NCBI GenBank assembly: GCA_934090775.1
Contig: CAKOKF010000007.1
Span: 1 to 24,438 of the forward strand
Length of the DNA: 24,438 bases
Reading direction: 5' to 3'
Source of the DNA: an uncultured Bacilli bacterium
GTDB taxonomy: Bacteria; Bacillota_I; Bacilli_A; RF39; UBA660
Position 1 is the stretch's first letter. The number at the start of each line of letters is the position of its first letter. The notes under the pieces are model-generated. The model searched no databases, was not told the origin of the DNA, and saw only the letters and a program-made list of their open reading frames with translations. This document shows, piece after piece, positions 13,441 to 21,310 of this stretch. The position numbers were made by a program, and so were the translations under genes.

Positions 13441-15829
13441 TAATATCATCCTTTATAGGGGATTCTTCTGATGGTAGTTTATTATCTTCTTTACTATCAG
13501 TCTCTTTTTTAGGAATATTAAAAGTATAACTATTTAACTTTGTTCCATCAGGATTAAAAGTATTTAAAATAACAGTATTGCCATTTATACTAGCACTTAT
13601 CATGTTGTATAACTTAAAAATACTATCACTATCATTTAGAGTTATTTCTTCATTATTTATTGTAGTATTATCATAAGTATTTATATAAACTTTATTATTA
13701 TCATCAATAGCTAAGTATAAAGTCTCACCAACTAATTTAATAACTTTATAAGTTTTATTAGTAACCTTTTTAGGATTATCAGTACCATCATCACTATAAA
13801 TATCAAATTTATCATTGTTTTTAACAACAAAATATTTACCACTAAAATCATAAATTTTAGAGTCAAGACTAATACTTGAAGAGTCATTATTAAAAATAAT
13901 TTGATATTTATTATTTTTAGCTACTTCAATATAATTACCTATTCTTTCCATTCGATCATAAATAAAATCATAATTTTTAGTAATCCCGTTATTGTTTATA
14001 CTAATAACGCCAAATTTATCACTTTTATTTTTAACGATAATATTATCAAGATTATTAACAAAAGTTATTTCAGTATTAGCATTGTTACTAGAAACATGTT
14101 TATAAGTTGCTAATGTTTTTTTGTCATATAAATCATAGACTTTAACTTCACCATCAAAGTAATTAATATCATCAGCTATAAAAACATAACGATTATTAAT
14201 AATAGGTAAAGTCTCAGCGGTTAAACCACTATTATTATTTTTAAAGTTTTCATCAAAAGAATAGTTACGAGCTAAAGCACACATATTGAAATTTTCAGTA
14301 GTGCTAAAATCATTTTTATTGGTACAAACATAACTACCTAAAAGATTAGTTTTTTCTAAATCACTATAAATATATAAGATACCATCAAAACTACTATAGT
14401 ATTTTTGATTAATTGAAGCTTTACCATCTAATAAGTTAAGTCCCTTTTCAGTAACATCATTATCATTTTTTAAGAAAACAGTTAAGGTATTATTATTAAC
14501 ATTTATTTTATAAGCATAACTACTACTCTTTAAAACGCCTTCTTTAGTATAGGTATTAAGACCACTATAATTTTCATTAGCTAAACTATATCCTACTTCG
14601 TTATATTTATTTTTAGCATAGTCACGAATATATAGAGAACCATCATTTACCAAGGCCACATAATCAGCACTAATAATACTAATATAGTTATAGTCACTAT
14701 AGATAGTATTATTATTATAGTCAAGTAAATCATAAGAGTTACCATTTTTTAGGACTAGATATTTATCACTATAATCATAAATAGGTTTAGTAACAGCTTT
14801 TGTTAAAGTTTTATTATCAAGATTAATTAAATAGTATTTATTGCCTTTTTGAGCTACTAAGATATTATCTTTCTTTTCTAAGGATGTTAAATTATCATAA
14901 GTAAAATTTATTACCGTTTCAATATCATTACTAGTTATTTTTACTAAGCCATATTTATCATCTTCATTTTCTAAAACAACATAATCAGTACCTAAATTTT
15001 CATAATATTTAACTTTTTTATAAGTACCAATCATTTTATTTTCTAAGATATCATATAGTTTCATAGTATCTTTAGAGCCATCATTAATAAAGACAAAACG
15101 ATTATGAAAAATTTCACTTCTTATTTTAACAATTTCATTATCTTCGTAAATATTCTTAGTAACATTTACATCATCAAGATCGTTAGATGTATAGGCTATA
15201 TAACAAGCATCTTCATTTTTTTCTTCGCAGGTATAACTACCTATTTCCGTCTTTTGTTCATTTAAAAAGATTAAAGTTCCATCTTGATATTTATAATTTC
15301 CTTTATCAACAACAATGGTTTCTACTGGCTCTTGTGATGGTTCTTCTTTGTGTTTAGGTAATAATAGATATACAACTAAGCAAATAATTAGTAAAGCAAC
15401 TAAACAAGCCAAAATAATTAAAGTTATTTTTTGCTTTTTCGTTAATGGCTTTTTCGCTTTTTTATTAGAAGTTTTTTTAGCTTCTTCCGTTTCATTAATA
15501 GATGAAACTTGGGTATCAGCAGCACTTGTCAATAGTTCTTTATCTAAATCATCCAACGAAGGAAGATTATTTTGATTATCAAAATTTAAAGTAGCAAAAG
15601 GATCTTCATTTACAGCCTCGTTTGATTCAGGAGTAGTTTTCTTTTCTTCATCAAAAGAATTAGTTTCAAAATTAGTAGCTTCTTTAAAGAAATCATCACT
15701 AGTAAATTCAGCCTCTTCATCATTAAAGAAAGAACTAAACTTATTATCATCTACATTATCCGCGTTAAAATCTAAGTTACTTAAATCATCAAGACTGCGC
15801 GTATTAACATTATTTTTATCTTCATTCAT
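13424..15829 (-). CDS. Large membrane-anchored protein with acidic cytosolic tail and two WG-like modules
   Basis: Protein of 801 residues. Seen in order: an acidic Asp/Glu/Asn/Phe-rich cytosolic tail (1-116), a basic stretch (KKAKKPLTKKQK, 123-134), one membrane helix (135-157), and a large predicted extracytoplasmic part ending in an acidic Pro/Ser/Glu tail. The outer part holds two homologous modules (about 178-455 and 476-760). Both contain GSY[TV]C with a second Cys close by, NR[FY]VFI, LYD..., TYK, DK[YF]G[LV], [FI]xYD and a KxxYD[YF]S.KY.V.K block; these look like divergent WG repeats with strand-rich folding. No enzyme motif seen. Charge distribution predicts N-in, C-out. ATG 15829 follows GAGGTG. 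The function is unknown; a surface scaffold or envelope sensor is a guess. Confidence 0.85.
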   Translation of the reverse strand: MNEDKNNVNTRSLDDLSNLDFNADNVDDNKFSSFFNDEEAEFTSDDFFKEATNFETNSFDEEKKTTPESNEAVNEDPFATLNFDNQNNLPSLDDLDKELLTSAADTQVSSINETEEAKKTSNKKAKKPLTKKQKITLIILACLVALLIICLVVYLLLPKHKEEPSQEPVETIVVDKGNYKYQDGTLIFLNEQKTEIGSYTCEEKNEDACYIAYTSNDLDDVNVTKNIYEDNEIVKIRSEIFHNRFVFINDGSKDTMKLYDILENKMIGTYKKVKYYENLGTDYVVLENEDDKYGLVKITSNDIETVINFTYDNLTSLEKKDNILVAQKGNKYYLINLDNKTLTKAVTKPIYDYSDKYLVLKNGNSYDLLDYNNNTIYSDYNYISIISADYVALVNDGSLYIRDYAKNKYNEVGYSLANENYSGLNTYTKEGVLKSSSYAYKINVNNNTLTVFLKNDNDVTEKGLNLLDGKASINQKYYSSFDGILYIYSDLEKTNLLGSYVCTNKNDFSTTENFNMCALARNYSFDENFKNNNSGLTAETLPIINNRYVFIADDINYFDGEVKVYDLYDKKTLATYKHVSSNNANTEITFVNNLDNIIVKNKSDKFGVISINNNGITKNYDFIYDRMERIGNYIEVAKNNKYQIIFNNDSSSISLDSKIYDFSGKYFVVKNNDKFDIYSDDGTDNPKKVTNKTYKVIKLVGETLYLAIDDNNKVYINTYDNTTINNEEITLNDSDSIFKLYNMISASINGNTVILNTFNPDGTKLNSYTFNIPKKETDSKEDNKLPSEESPIKDDINETQE
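13550..14404 (-). repeat. WG-like module 2 (residues about 476-760)
   Basis: Second copy, aligning to module 1 through GSYVC (498-502), NRYVFI (546-551), KVYD (563-566), DKFGVISI (604-611), FIYD (622-625) and SKIYDFSGKYFVVKN (657-671). The spacing between elements is nearly the same as in module 1, indicating an old internal duplication. Confidence 0.7.
14465..15298 (-). repeat. WG-like module 1 (residues about 178-455)
   Basis: First of two protein-level repeats in the 801-residue protein. Diagnostic elements are GSYTC (197-201), NRFVFI (243-248), KLYD (257-260), DKYGLVKI (291-298), a FTYD turn (309-312) and KPIYDYSDKYLVLKN (348-362). Boundaries are approximate. Confidence 0.7.
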
Positions 15830-15856
15830 AAATTACACCTCTTATTTTACATTTTA

Positions 15857-15885
15857 ATTTTAGCATCTTTAGCTTTGCTTAGCAA
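15857..15885 (-). promoter_or_regulatory. Promoter of the WG-like protein operon
   Basis: Minus-strand -35 TTGCTA (15880..15885), 17-base spacer, and an extended -10 TGCTAAAAT (-10 hexamer 15857..15862). Transcription would start near 15850, about 21 bases before ATG 15829. This separates the two genes from the upstream phosphodiesterase gene. Confidence 0.65.
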
Positions 15886-15935
15886 CTTATATTTTAAAAT
15901 CTATTTTGGTAAATTAAGAAAATATTTGGAATTAG

Positions 15936-16562
15936 CTAATTGGCAACTTTGAAAGAACTATTAATGAGCATGTTATCGTCCACTATATAATATACTTCTT
16001 TTGGAAATAAAAAGTTTGGTTTAACTATACCGTAACTAAAAACTTCTATTTTATTTCGTTCAAAGTAAAGAAGAAGATTTGAGGTTATAGTATTATCTAA
16101 TAAGACAATAAAATCATATTCTTGATAAGAGGTCTCGGAGTTAAATAAATAGTTTAGAATTCCACATTTATAAGTTGGCTTGAGCTGTAAAAGTTTTCTT
16201 ATGGGTTCTTGATAAAAACTCATAACATAAATATTCTGCTTTGCATATTTAGTCAGCATAGCATCAAGTTTGAAAACATCAATATTTTTTTCTTTTATTT
16301 CTAAGAGGATGATTTTAGTAGTAACTAGCTTTAAAACATCTTCTAAAAGAGGAATTTTAGGATCTAAATTGTGATAAAGAGTTTTATTTATTAAGTTACC
16401 ATTGTCAAAAAAATCATGAACTACTACAAACTTACCATCTTTAGTTGTTCTCACATCTAATTCAAAACCTTGATATTTAGGATCAAGAATAGCATTTTGA
16501 AAAGAAAAGATTGTATTTTCTAAAGCATTACTAGTTACTTTACCACGATGGGCTATAAACAT
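15936..16562 (-). CDS. Glycerophosphodiester phosphodiesterase family protein
   Basis: Protein of 208 residues with a GDPD TIM-barrel signature: IAHRG at 3-7 (catalytic His5, Arg6), ENT at 15-17, the metal-binding ELDVRTTKDGKFVVVHD segment (34-50, with Glu34, Asp36 and second catalytic His49), and LLEIKEKN further on. No signal peptide, so cytosolic. The family hydrolyses glycerophosphodiesters to glycerol-3-phosphate and an alcohol; the exact substrate is not shown. It is slightly short for the family, and the C-terminal half is poorly conserved. Start set at ATG 16562 after AGGTGA with five bases of spacing; GTG 16571 is inside that site. It lies 67 bases after hemW, with a hairpin between. 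Confidence 0.88.
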   Translation of the reverse strand: MFIAHRGKVTSNALENTIFSFQNAILDPKYQGFELDVRTTKDGKFVVVHDFFDNGNLINKTLYHNLDPKIPLLEDVLKLVTTKIILLEIKEKNIDVFKLDAMLTKYAKQNIYVMSFYQEPIRKLLQLKPTYKCGILNYLFNSETSYQEYDFIVLLDNTITSNLLLYFERNKIEVFSYGIVKPNFLFPKEVYYIVDDNMLINSSFKVAN

Positions 16563-16612
16563 TTTTATCACCTAGAAAATAGTACGTAAAATAAGGATGA
16601 AATATTCTATAA

Positions 16613-16641
16613 TTTTAAAAGATCATCATTTAAATGATCTT
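16613..16641 (-). terminator. Hairpin at the hemW stop codon, possible weak terminator
   Basis: Perfect 8-bp minus-strand inverted repeat AAGATCAT / ATGATCTT (16634..16641 and 16619..16626, 7-base loop containing the hemW stop), followed by TTAAAATT. The T-run is interrupted, so termination may be partial and the phosphodiesterase gene may be read through. Confidence 0.5.
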
Positions 16642-17715
16642 AATTACAATACTGTCCATTATATAAATGTATTTTTCCGGTATCTTTAAAAAGTTATCTT
16701 CATATATTAATAATCCCTCTTTAATAAGATTAGAAATATTAGGATAAGCTTTTATTAAAGATATATGATATTTATTTTCAAATCTCTTAGTATCTATTCC
16801 TTTTAAAAGACGAAGACCTAACATAATTTCATTATCCATTTCTTCTTGTTTGCTCAAAAGATTTTGGGAAATGCAATAATGATTTGCAATATATTTAGTA
16901 ATACTTCTTGTATTTTCATAACGGATATTGCCAAGATAGCCATGAGCTCCACAGCCAAACCCATAATACCCATTATTAAGCCAATAGGTTGTATTATGAA
17001 TTGAAATACAACCAGGTTTAGAAAAATTAGAAACTTCATAATGAAGATAGCCATGAGCAGTTAAAGTTTTAATGATATAATTATACATTTTGGCATCTTT
17101 TTCTTCTTTGATATTTTTTATTCCTTGATTGGATAAAATAGTATTTTTTTCTAAAATAAGAGAATACGTACTTATATGTTCAGGTGCTAATTTCAAAAAT
17201 TTTTTAAGATCTCTTTTTAAAGTAAACATTGTTTCCTTGGGCATAGCATACATTAGATCAAGATTAATATTTTGAAATCCTAAAGTTCTAGCCAAAGCTA
17301 TCTTTTTTTGACAATCTTTAAAGTCAGCTTTTCTATTCATTAATTTTAATATTTTTTTATTGAATGATTGGATACCTATGCTAAGACGATTAACACCATT
17401 TTCTTTTAAGATAGTTAAAAGTTCTAAAGATATATCTTCAATATTACATTCAAACGTAAATTCACATTTTCTACTTTTCTTAAAAAGTGCAATAATTTGA
17501 AAAAGTTTTCTTAATTGAGAAATATTTAAGGAAGAAGGAGTTCCACCCCCAACATAAATAGTGTCTAAAATTTCATTATTATATTGACTATTTATTTCTT
17601 TTTCTAAAGATGTTAAATAATCATTTACAAATTTTTCATTATAATAAACTTTACAAAAATCACAATATGTGCAAATAGTTTTACAAAAAGGAATATGAAT
17701 ATAAACTGAATGCAT
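16630..17715 (-). CDS. hemW: HemW-type radical SAM protein (heme chaperone, formerly HemN-like)
   Basis: Protein of 361 residues. Seen: the radical SAM cluster motif near the N-terminus, Cys11, Cys15 and Cys18 in CKTICTYCDFC with an extra Cys21; the SAM-binding GGGTPSSL (56-63); the NRLSIGIQSFN segment; and a typical HemN C-terminal domain with HNTTYWLNNGYYGFGCGAHGY. HemW inserts heme into apoproteins and lacks coproporphyrinogen dehydrogenase activity; many annotations still call it CPO-III. The motif and the shortness compared with HemN favour HemW. ATG 17715 follows AGGT with good spacing. It starts 19 bases after the deacetylase stop, so the two are co-transcribed. In Bacilli hemW usually directly follows lepA; here the deacetylase gene separates them. 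Confidence 0.9.
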   Translation of the reverse strand: MHSVYIHIPFCKTICTYCDFCKVYYNEKFVNDYLTSLEKEINSQYNNEILDTIYVGGGTPSSLNISQLRKLFQIIALFKKSRKCEFTFECNIEDISLELLTILKENGVNRLSIGIQSFNKKILKLMNRKADFKDCQKKIALARTLGFQNINLDLMYAMPKETMFTLKRDLKKFLKLAPEHISTYSLILEKNTILSNQGIKNIKEEKDAKMYNYIIKTLTAHGYLHYEVSNFSKPGCISIHNTTYWLNNGYYGFGCGAHGYLGNIRYENTRSITKYIANHYCISQNLLSKQEEMDNEIMLGLRLLKGIDTKRFENKYHISLIKAYPNISNLIKEGLLIYEDNFLKIPEKYIYIMDSIVIKII

Positions 17716-17734
17716 AACTTACCTACTTTTCTTT

Positions 17735-19150
17735 TTAATTATTAATATGTTGATGAATTTGTGGGGTGTTATCGTCAATAGCTCTAAAAGTATAGCCTTG
17801 ATTTTTGGCATATAGTATCATATTTTCTAGGCTATTGGCTGTATAAGATTTGATATCGTGTAATAAAACAACATTTATTTTATTTGGAGAAATAGTGTTT
17901 TTAAAATATTTTAAAACACAAGCATTTTTATCGCTTACTTTTTTGCTAGCGCAGGCGCCAGCATCTTCTACTAGGCTATTCCAATCAAAATAACGGTATC
18001 CTTCTTCAGTAACTTTTTCGGATAATGTAGTCATGATACCTTTGGAGCGACTGCGAGAAATAGTGTTAGAACTGCCTCCTGGGAAACGGATATATTTAGC
18101 CCTTACACCCGTAATTCTTGTAACACGCTCCTGAACTTTATTTAGATCTGCAAAATAAGCATCAACTGATTTATAAATATCATAATTGTGAGAAGCTGTA
18201 TGTAAACCAACGGTATGACCTTCATTATATTCTCTTAATATATCTTCATCAGCGCCACCATTAGTAACAAAGAAAGTAGCTTTGATGTCATATTTTTTTA
18301 ATATATCTAAAATTTGATTAGTATAAGCACCAGGACCATCATCAAAGGTAAGATAAATTACGCCTTTAGTAGTTGATTCTTCCACAACATAAACTGTTCT
18401 TTTTACTATCGTTTCATTTTTATTATCACTAACTTTGTAAGTAACAGTATAGGTGCCAGTTTTCGTATTATCAATATTATTTGTAACTTGCACATTATTA
18501 GTTATATCACCCAAACAATTATCCGTAGCAGTATACCCTGGTTCTTCATAAGTAGCATTTAAAAGTAAATATACTTCTTTATTACCTTTTAAGTTAATAG
18601 TAGGAGCATCATCATCTTCAATGATTACTTTTCTTCCAATTGAAGTTTCATTACCATATGAATCTTTAACACTATAATAAATATAATCATTTGTTTTGGT
18701 TACGGTAACTTTATCAGTTATATCACCATCTAAATTATCACTTGCAGTATATCCTAATTCTTGATAATCATCAATTTTACATACATGTACTTCACTATCC
18801 CCTGTTAAAGTTATTACGGGGCTTACCTTATCGATTACTTCGACGGTTAAATTTTTAGTAGTTTTAAAAGGACCATTAAAGACTGTATATTTAACTTGAT
18901 AAGTGCCAAATTCTTTTTTGATATTACTTTCTACTTTTACTTCTTCAGTTATATCTCGATTCCAAATAGAGGCTTTATAATTATCATAAAAAAAATCGTC
19001 ATTGATATCCATTACTATTTTATTATCATGTAATTCTAATTTGGGATAACTAAGTAAACATATTACTATGAGAGCCAAAGTTAAAATATTAAAACTAATA
19101 AAGATTTTAGTAATACTAGATAATTTTCTTTTCTTTTTTATTATTCGCAT
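17735..19150 (-). CDS. Membrane-anchored polysaccharide deacetylase with Ig-like (DUF5011-type) domains
   Basis: Protein of 471 residues. Seen: a basic N-terminus and one membrane helix (about 14-34); a partial strand-rich segment (45-107); two bacterial Ig-like domains (about 108-177 and 181-256), each with the LGYTA.DN or PGYTATDN...GDIT pattern; and a C-terminal NodB domain. CE4 motifs are TFDDGP (268-273), HTASH (317-321), RFPGG (355-359), DWNSLVEDAG (389-398) and LLHD (429-432), so the enzyme should be active. It probably de-N-acetylates peptidoglycan at the cell surface, as PgdA does, with the Ig-like part as a stalk. ATG 19150 has GAGG nine bases upstream. It lies between lepA and hemW, and is probably co-transcribed with hemW. 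Confidence 0.92.
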   Translation of the reverse strand: MRIIKKKRKLSSITKIFISFNILTLALIVICLLSYPKLELHDNKIVMDINDDFFYDNYKASIWNRDITEEVKVESNIKKEFGTYQVKYTVFNGPFKTTKNLTVEVIDKVSPVITLTGDSEVHVCKIDDYQELGYTASDNLDGDITDKVTVTKTNDYIYYSVKDSYGNETSIGRKVIIEDDDAPTINLKGNKEVYLLLNATYEEPGYTATDNCLGDITNNVQVTNNIDNTKTGTYTVTYKVSDNKNETIVKRTVYVVEESTTKGVIYLTFDDGPGAYTNQILDILKKYDIKATFFVTNGGADEDILREYNEGHTVGLHTASHNYDIYKSVDAYFADLNKVQERVTRITGVRAKYIRFPGGSSNTISRSRSKGIMTTLSEKVTEEGYRYFDWNSLVEDAGACASKKVSDKNACVLKYFKNTISPNKINVVLLHDIKSYTANSLENMILYAKNQGYTFRAIDDNTPQIHQHINN

Positions 19151-19219
19151 AATTAATAACCTCTAATCCAAATTAATCATATCACGAAAAAAATTATAAA
19201 GATACTAAAAAAAGCAATT

Positions 19220-19240
19220 TGACAATAGTTTGTCATTTTT
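19220..19240 (+). repeat. Short hairpin with T-run in the lepA-deacetylase gap
   Basis: Perfect 6-bp inverted repeat TGACAA / TTGTCA with a 4-base loop, followed by TTTTT on the plus strand. No plus-strand gene precedes it, so as a terminator it would be orphaned. On the minus strand it precedes the deacetylase gene, where a -10-like TATAAT lies at 19193..19198 without a well-spaced -35. Confidence 0.4.
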
Positions 19241-19253
19241 AATTTACCAAAAG

Positions 19254-19290
19254 AAAAAAGAAGTTAATTTTGATTTTTATCATTAGCTTC
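19254..19290 (-). terminator. Terminator of lepA
   Basis: Minus-strand hairpin GAAGCTAAT / ATTAACTTC (19282..19290 and 19260..19268, one mismatch, 13-base loop) followed by six T (19254..19259), directly after the lepA stop. A T-run on the other side could make it bidirectional. Confidence 0.75.
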
Positions 19291-19293
19291 TTT

Positions 19294-21090
19294 TTATTTA
19301 TCTTGAGAAAGTATACTTAAAAATGCTTCTTGGGGTATTTCAACGGAACCAACCATTTTCATTCTTTTTTTACCTTCTTTTTGTTTTTCTAAAAGTTTTC
19401 GTTTACGGGAAATATCACCACCATAACATTTAGCTAAAACATCTTTACGCATGGCCGAAATATTTTCACGAGCAATAACTTTGGAACCTATACTAGCTTG
19501 AATAGGTACTTGAAATAATTGTTTTGGAATAACTTCTTTTAATTTAGATACGATTTGTTTACCACGGTTATAAGCAAAGTCTTTATGGACAATAACGGAT
19601 AAAGCATCCACTACTTCTTTATTTAGCATGATATCCATTTTAACTAAATCACTAGCTTTATAGCCAATTAATTCATAATCAAAAGAAGCATAACCAGAAG
19701 TAGCACTTTTTAATTTATCAAAGAAATCGTAAACTATCTCGGCAAGAGGTATTTCATAATGAATATTTACTCTTGTTGGATCGATATAATCCATACTTAA
19801 ATAATTGCCTCTCTTATCTTGACATAGTTCCATGATAGCCCCTATATACTCACTAGGTACAAAAATATTAGTTTTTATATAGGGTTCTTTTATTTCTTTT
19901 ATTACTTGGCGATCCGGCATTTTATTAGGAGAATCAACCATAATAATTTCATTATTAGTAAGAGTTACTTCGTAAATAACAGATGGTGAAGTAGCAATAC
20001 AATCGATATTAAATTCTCTTGTAATACGTTCAATAATGATGTCCATATGTAAAAGGCCTAAAAAGCCACAACGGAAACCAAAACCTAAAGCATCAGATGT
20101 TTCTGGTTCGAAAATTAAGGAAGCATCGGACAATTTTAATTTTTCTAGAGCTTCACGTAAAGCTGGAAACTTACTAGAATCGATGGGGAAAAGACCTGAG
20201 TACACCATAGGTTTCATTGGTTTATAACCTGGTAATGGCATATCAGCAGGGTTATCTTCTAACGTAATAGTATCACCCACTTCAACTGTAGAAATATCTT
20301 TAATAGCAGCCACTACCCATCCTACTTCTCCGGATACTAACATGTCTTTTTTTACTTCTTTAGGATTATTAATTCCTAGTTCTACTATTTCATACGTATG
20401 ACTAGAAGCCATCATTTTAATTTTATCTTTAACTTTTAAAGTTCCATCTACTACTCTTACATGAACGACAACGCCACGATAAGCATCGAATGCACTATCA
20501 AATATTAATGCTCTTGTCTTCTTAGTATTATCTATTAGAGGAGCAGGAATTCTTTCGACGATGGCATCTAATAGTTTGTCAACGCCAAGACCAGTCTTAC
20601 CCGAGCAAAGAATAATTTCTTCTTTTTTAAAGCCTAAGATATCACATAGTTCTTTTGTAACTTTAGGAATATCAGCATTAGGTAAATCTATTTTATTAAT
20701 AACAGGAATAATTTTTAGGTCACATTCCATGGCTAAGTAAAGGTTAGCCAATGTTTGAGCTTCTATTCCTTGAGCGGCATCAACTACCAAGATGGCTCCT
20801 TCACAAGCTGCTAAGCTTCTTGATACCTCATAGGAAAAATCAACATGTCCTGGGGTATCAATTAAATGAAAAGTGTAGTTTTCATTATGATATTTATAAT
20901 TTAATTGAACAGCATTAAGTTTAATAGTAATACCACGTTCACGTTCTAAATCCATGCTATCTAAAAGTTGATCTTTCATTTGTCTTTTATCAACTGCTCC
21001 CGTCATTTCTAAGATACGATCAGCTAAAGTGGATTTACCGTGATCAATATGGGCTATAATTGAAAAGTTTCTAATATTTTGTTGTTTCAT
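19294..21090 (-). CDS. lepA: Elongation factor 4 (LepA), ribosome-associated GTPase
   Basis: Protein of 598 residues, the usual length for LepA. Seen: G1 AHIDHGKST (13-21), the switch-I region RERGITIK (50-57), G3 DTPGH (78-82), G4 NKID (132-135), an EF-G-like domain II, and the LepA-specific C-terminal domain (Y-rich IYDFFDKLKS.TSGYASFDYE region, then KCYGGDISRKRKLLEKQKEGKKRMK). The factor binds ribosomes and influences translation initiation and elongation under stress. Start set at ATG 21090, the usual MKQQNIRNFSIIAHID beginning; a TTG 30 bases upstream lacks a ribosome binding site. Followed by a terminator; its own promoter was not confidently found. Confidence 0.98.
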   Translation of the reverse strand: MKQQNIRNFSIIAHIDHGKSTLADRILEMTGAVDKRQMKDQLLDSMDLERERGITIKLNAVQLNYKYHNENYTFHLIDTPGHVDFSYEVSRSLAACEGAILVVDAAQGIEAQTLANLYLAMECDLKIIPVINKIDLPNADIPKVTKELCDILGFKKEEIILCSGKTGLGVDKLLDAIVERIPAPLIDNTKKTRALIFDSAFDAYRGVVVHVRVVDGTLKVKDKIKMMASSHTYEIVELGINNPKEVKKDMLVSGEVGWVVAAIKDISTVEVGDTITLEDNPADMPLPGYKPMKPMVYSGLFPIDSSKFPALREALEKLKLSDASLIFEPETSDALGFGFRCGFLGLLHMDIIIERITREFNIDCIATSPSVIYEVTLTNNEIIMVDSPNKMPDRQVIKEIKEPYIKTNIFVPSEYIGAIMELCQDKRGNYLSMDYIDPTRVNIHYEIPLAEIVYDFFDKLKSATSGYASFDYELIGYKASDLVKMDIMLNKEVVDALSVIVHKDFAYNRGKQIVSKLKEVIPKQLFQVPIQASIGSKVIARENISAMRKDVLAKCYGGDISRKRKLLEKQKEGKKRMKMVGSVEIPQEAFLSILSQDK

Positions 21091-21310
21091 AAAATTCACA
21101 TCCAAATAGTATTTTAACAAAAATTTGTTAATTACGATAGTAAATAAAAATACTTTCTTATAAATATTATCAAAAATTTTATTATTTTGCTTCGAAAATA
21201 GAAAAATTAAGATGTTATTTTAACTTAGGTTTTAAGTTATTTGGTAAGATTTTATTTGTTTTACAAATTGAAAAAGATATGAAAGAGTTTCAAGAGCACA
21301 AAAAACAGTT

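Noticed and set aside
15315..15575. Plus-strand 86-codon frame inside the WG-like protein gene
   Set aside because: Antisense shadow of the strongly supported 801-residue gene, with no start signals.
15930..15941. Palindrome AATTAGCTAATT over the stop codon of the phosphodiesterase gene
   Set aside because: Too short to form a hairpin with a loop, no T-run follows, and such A/T palindromes are common by chance here.
16854..17054. Second minus-strand frame inside hemW
   Set aside because: Shifted-frame shadow of hemW, without a ribosome binding site or recognisable protein features.
21222..21268. Two small hairpins (AACTTA/TAAGTT and ATTTGT/ACAAAT) between lon and lepA
   Set aside because: Six weak A/T pairs each and no T-run after either on the minus strand, so not convincing as terminators of lon.
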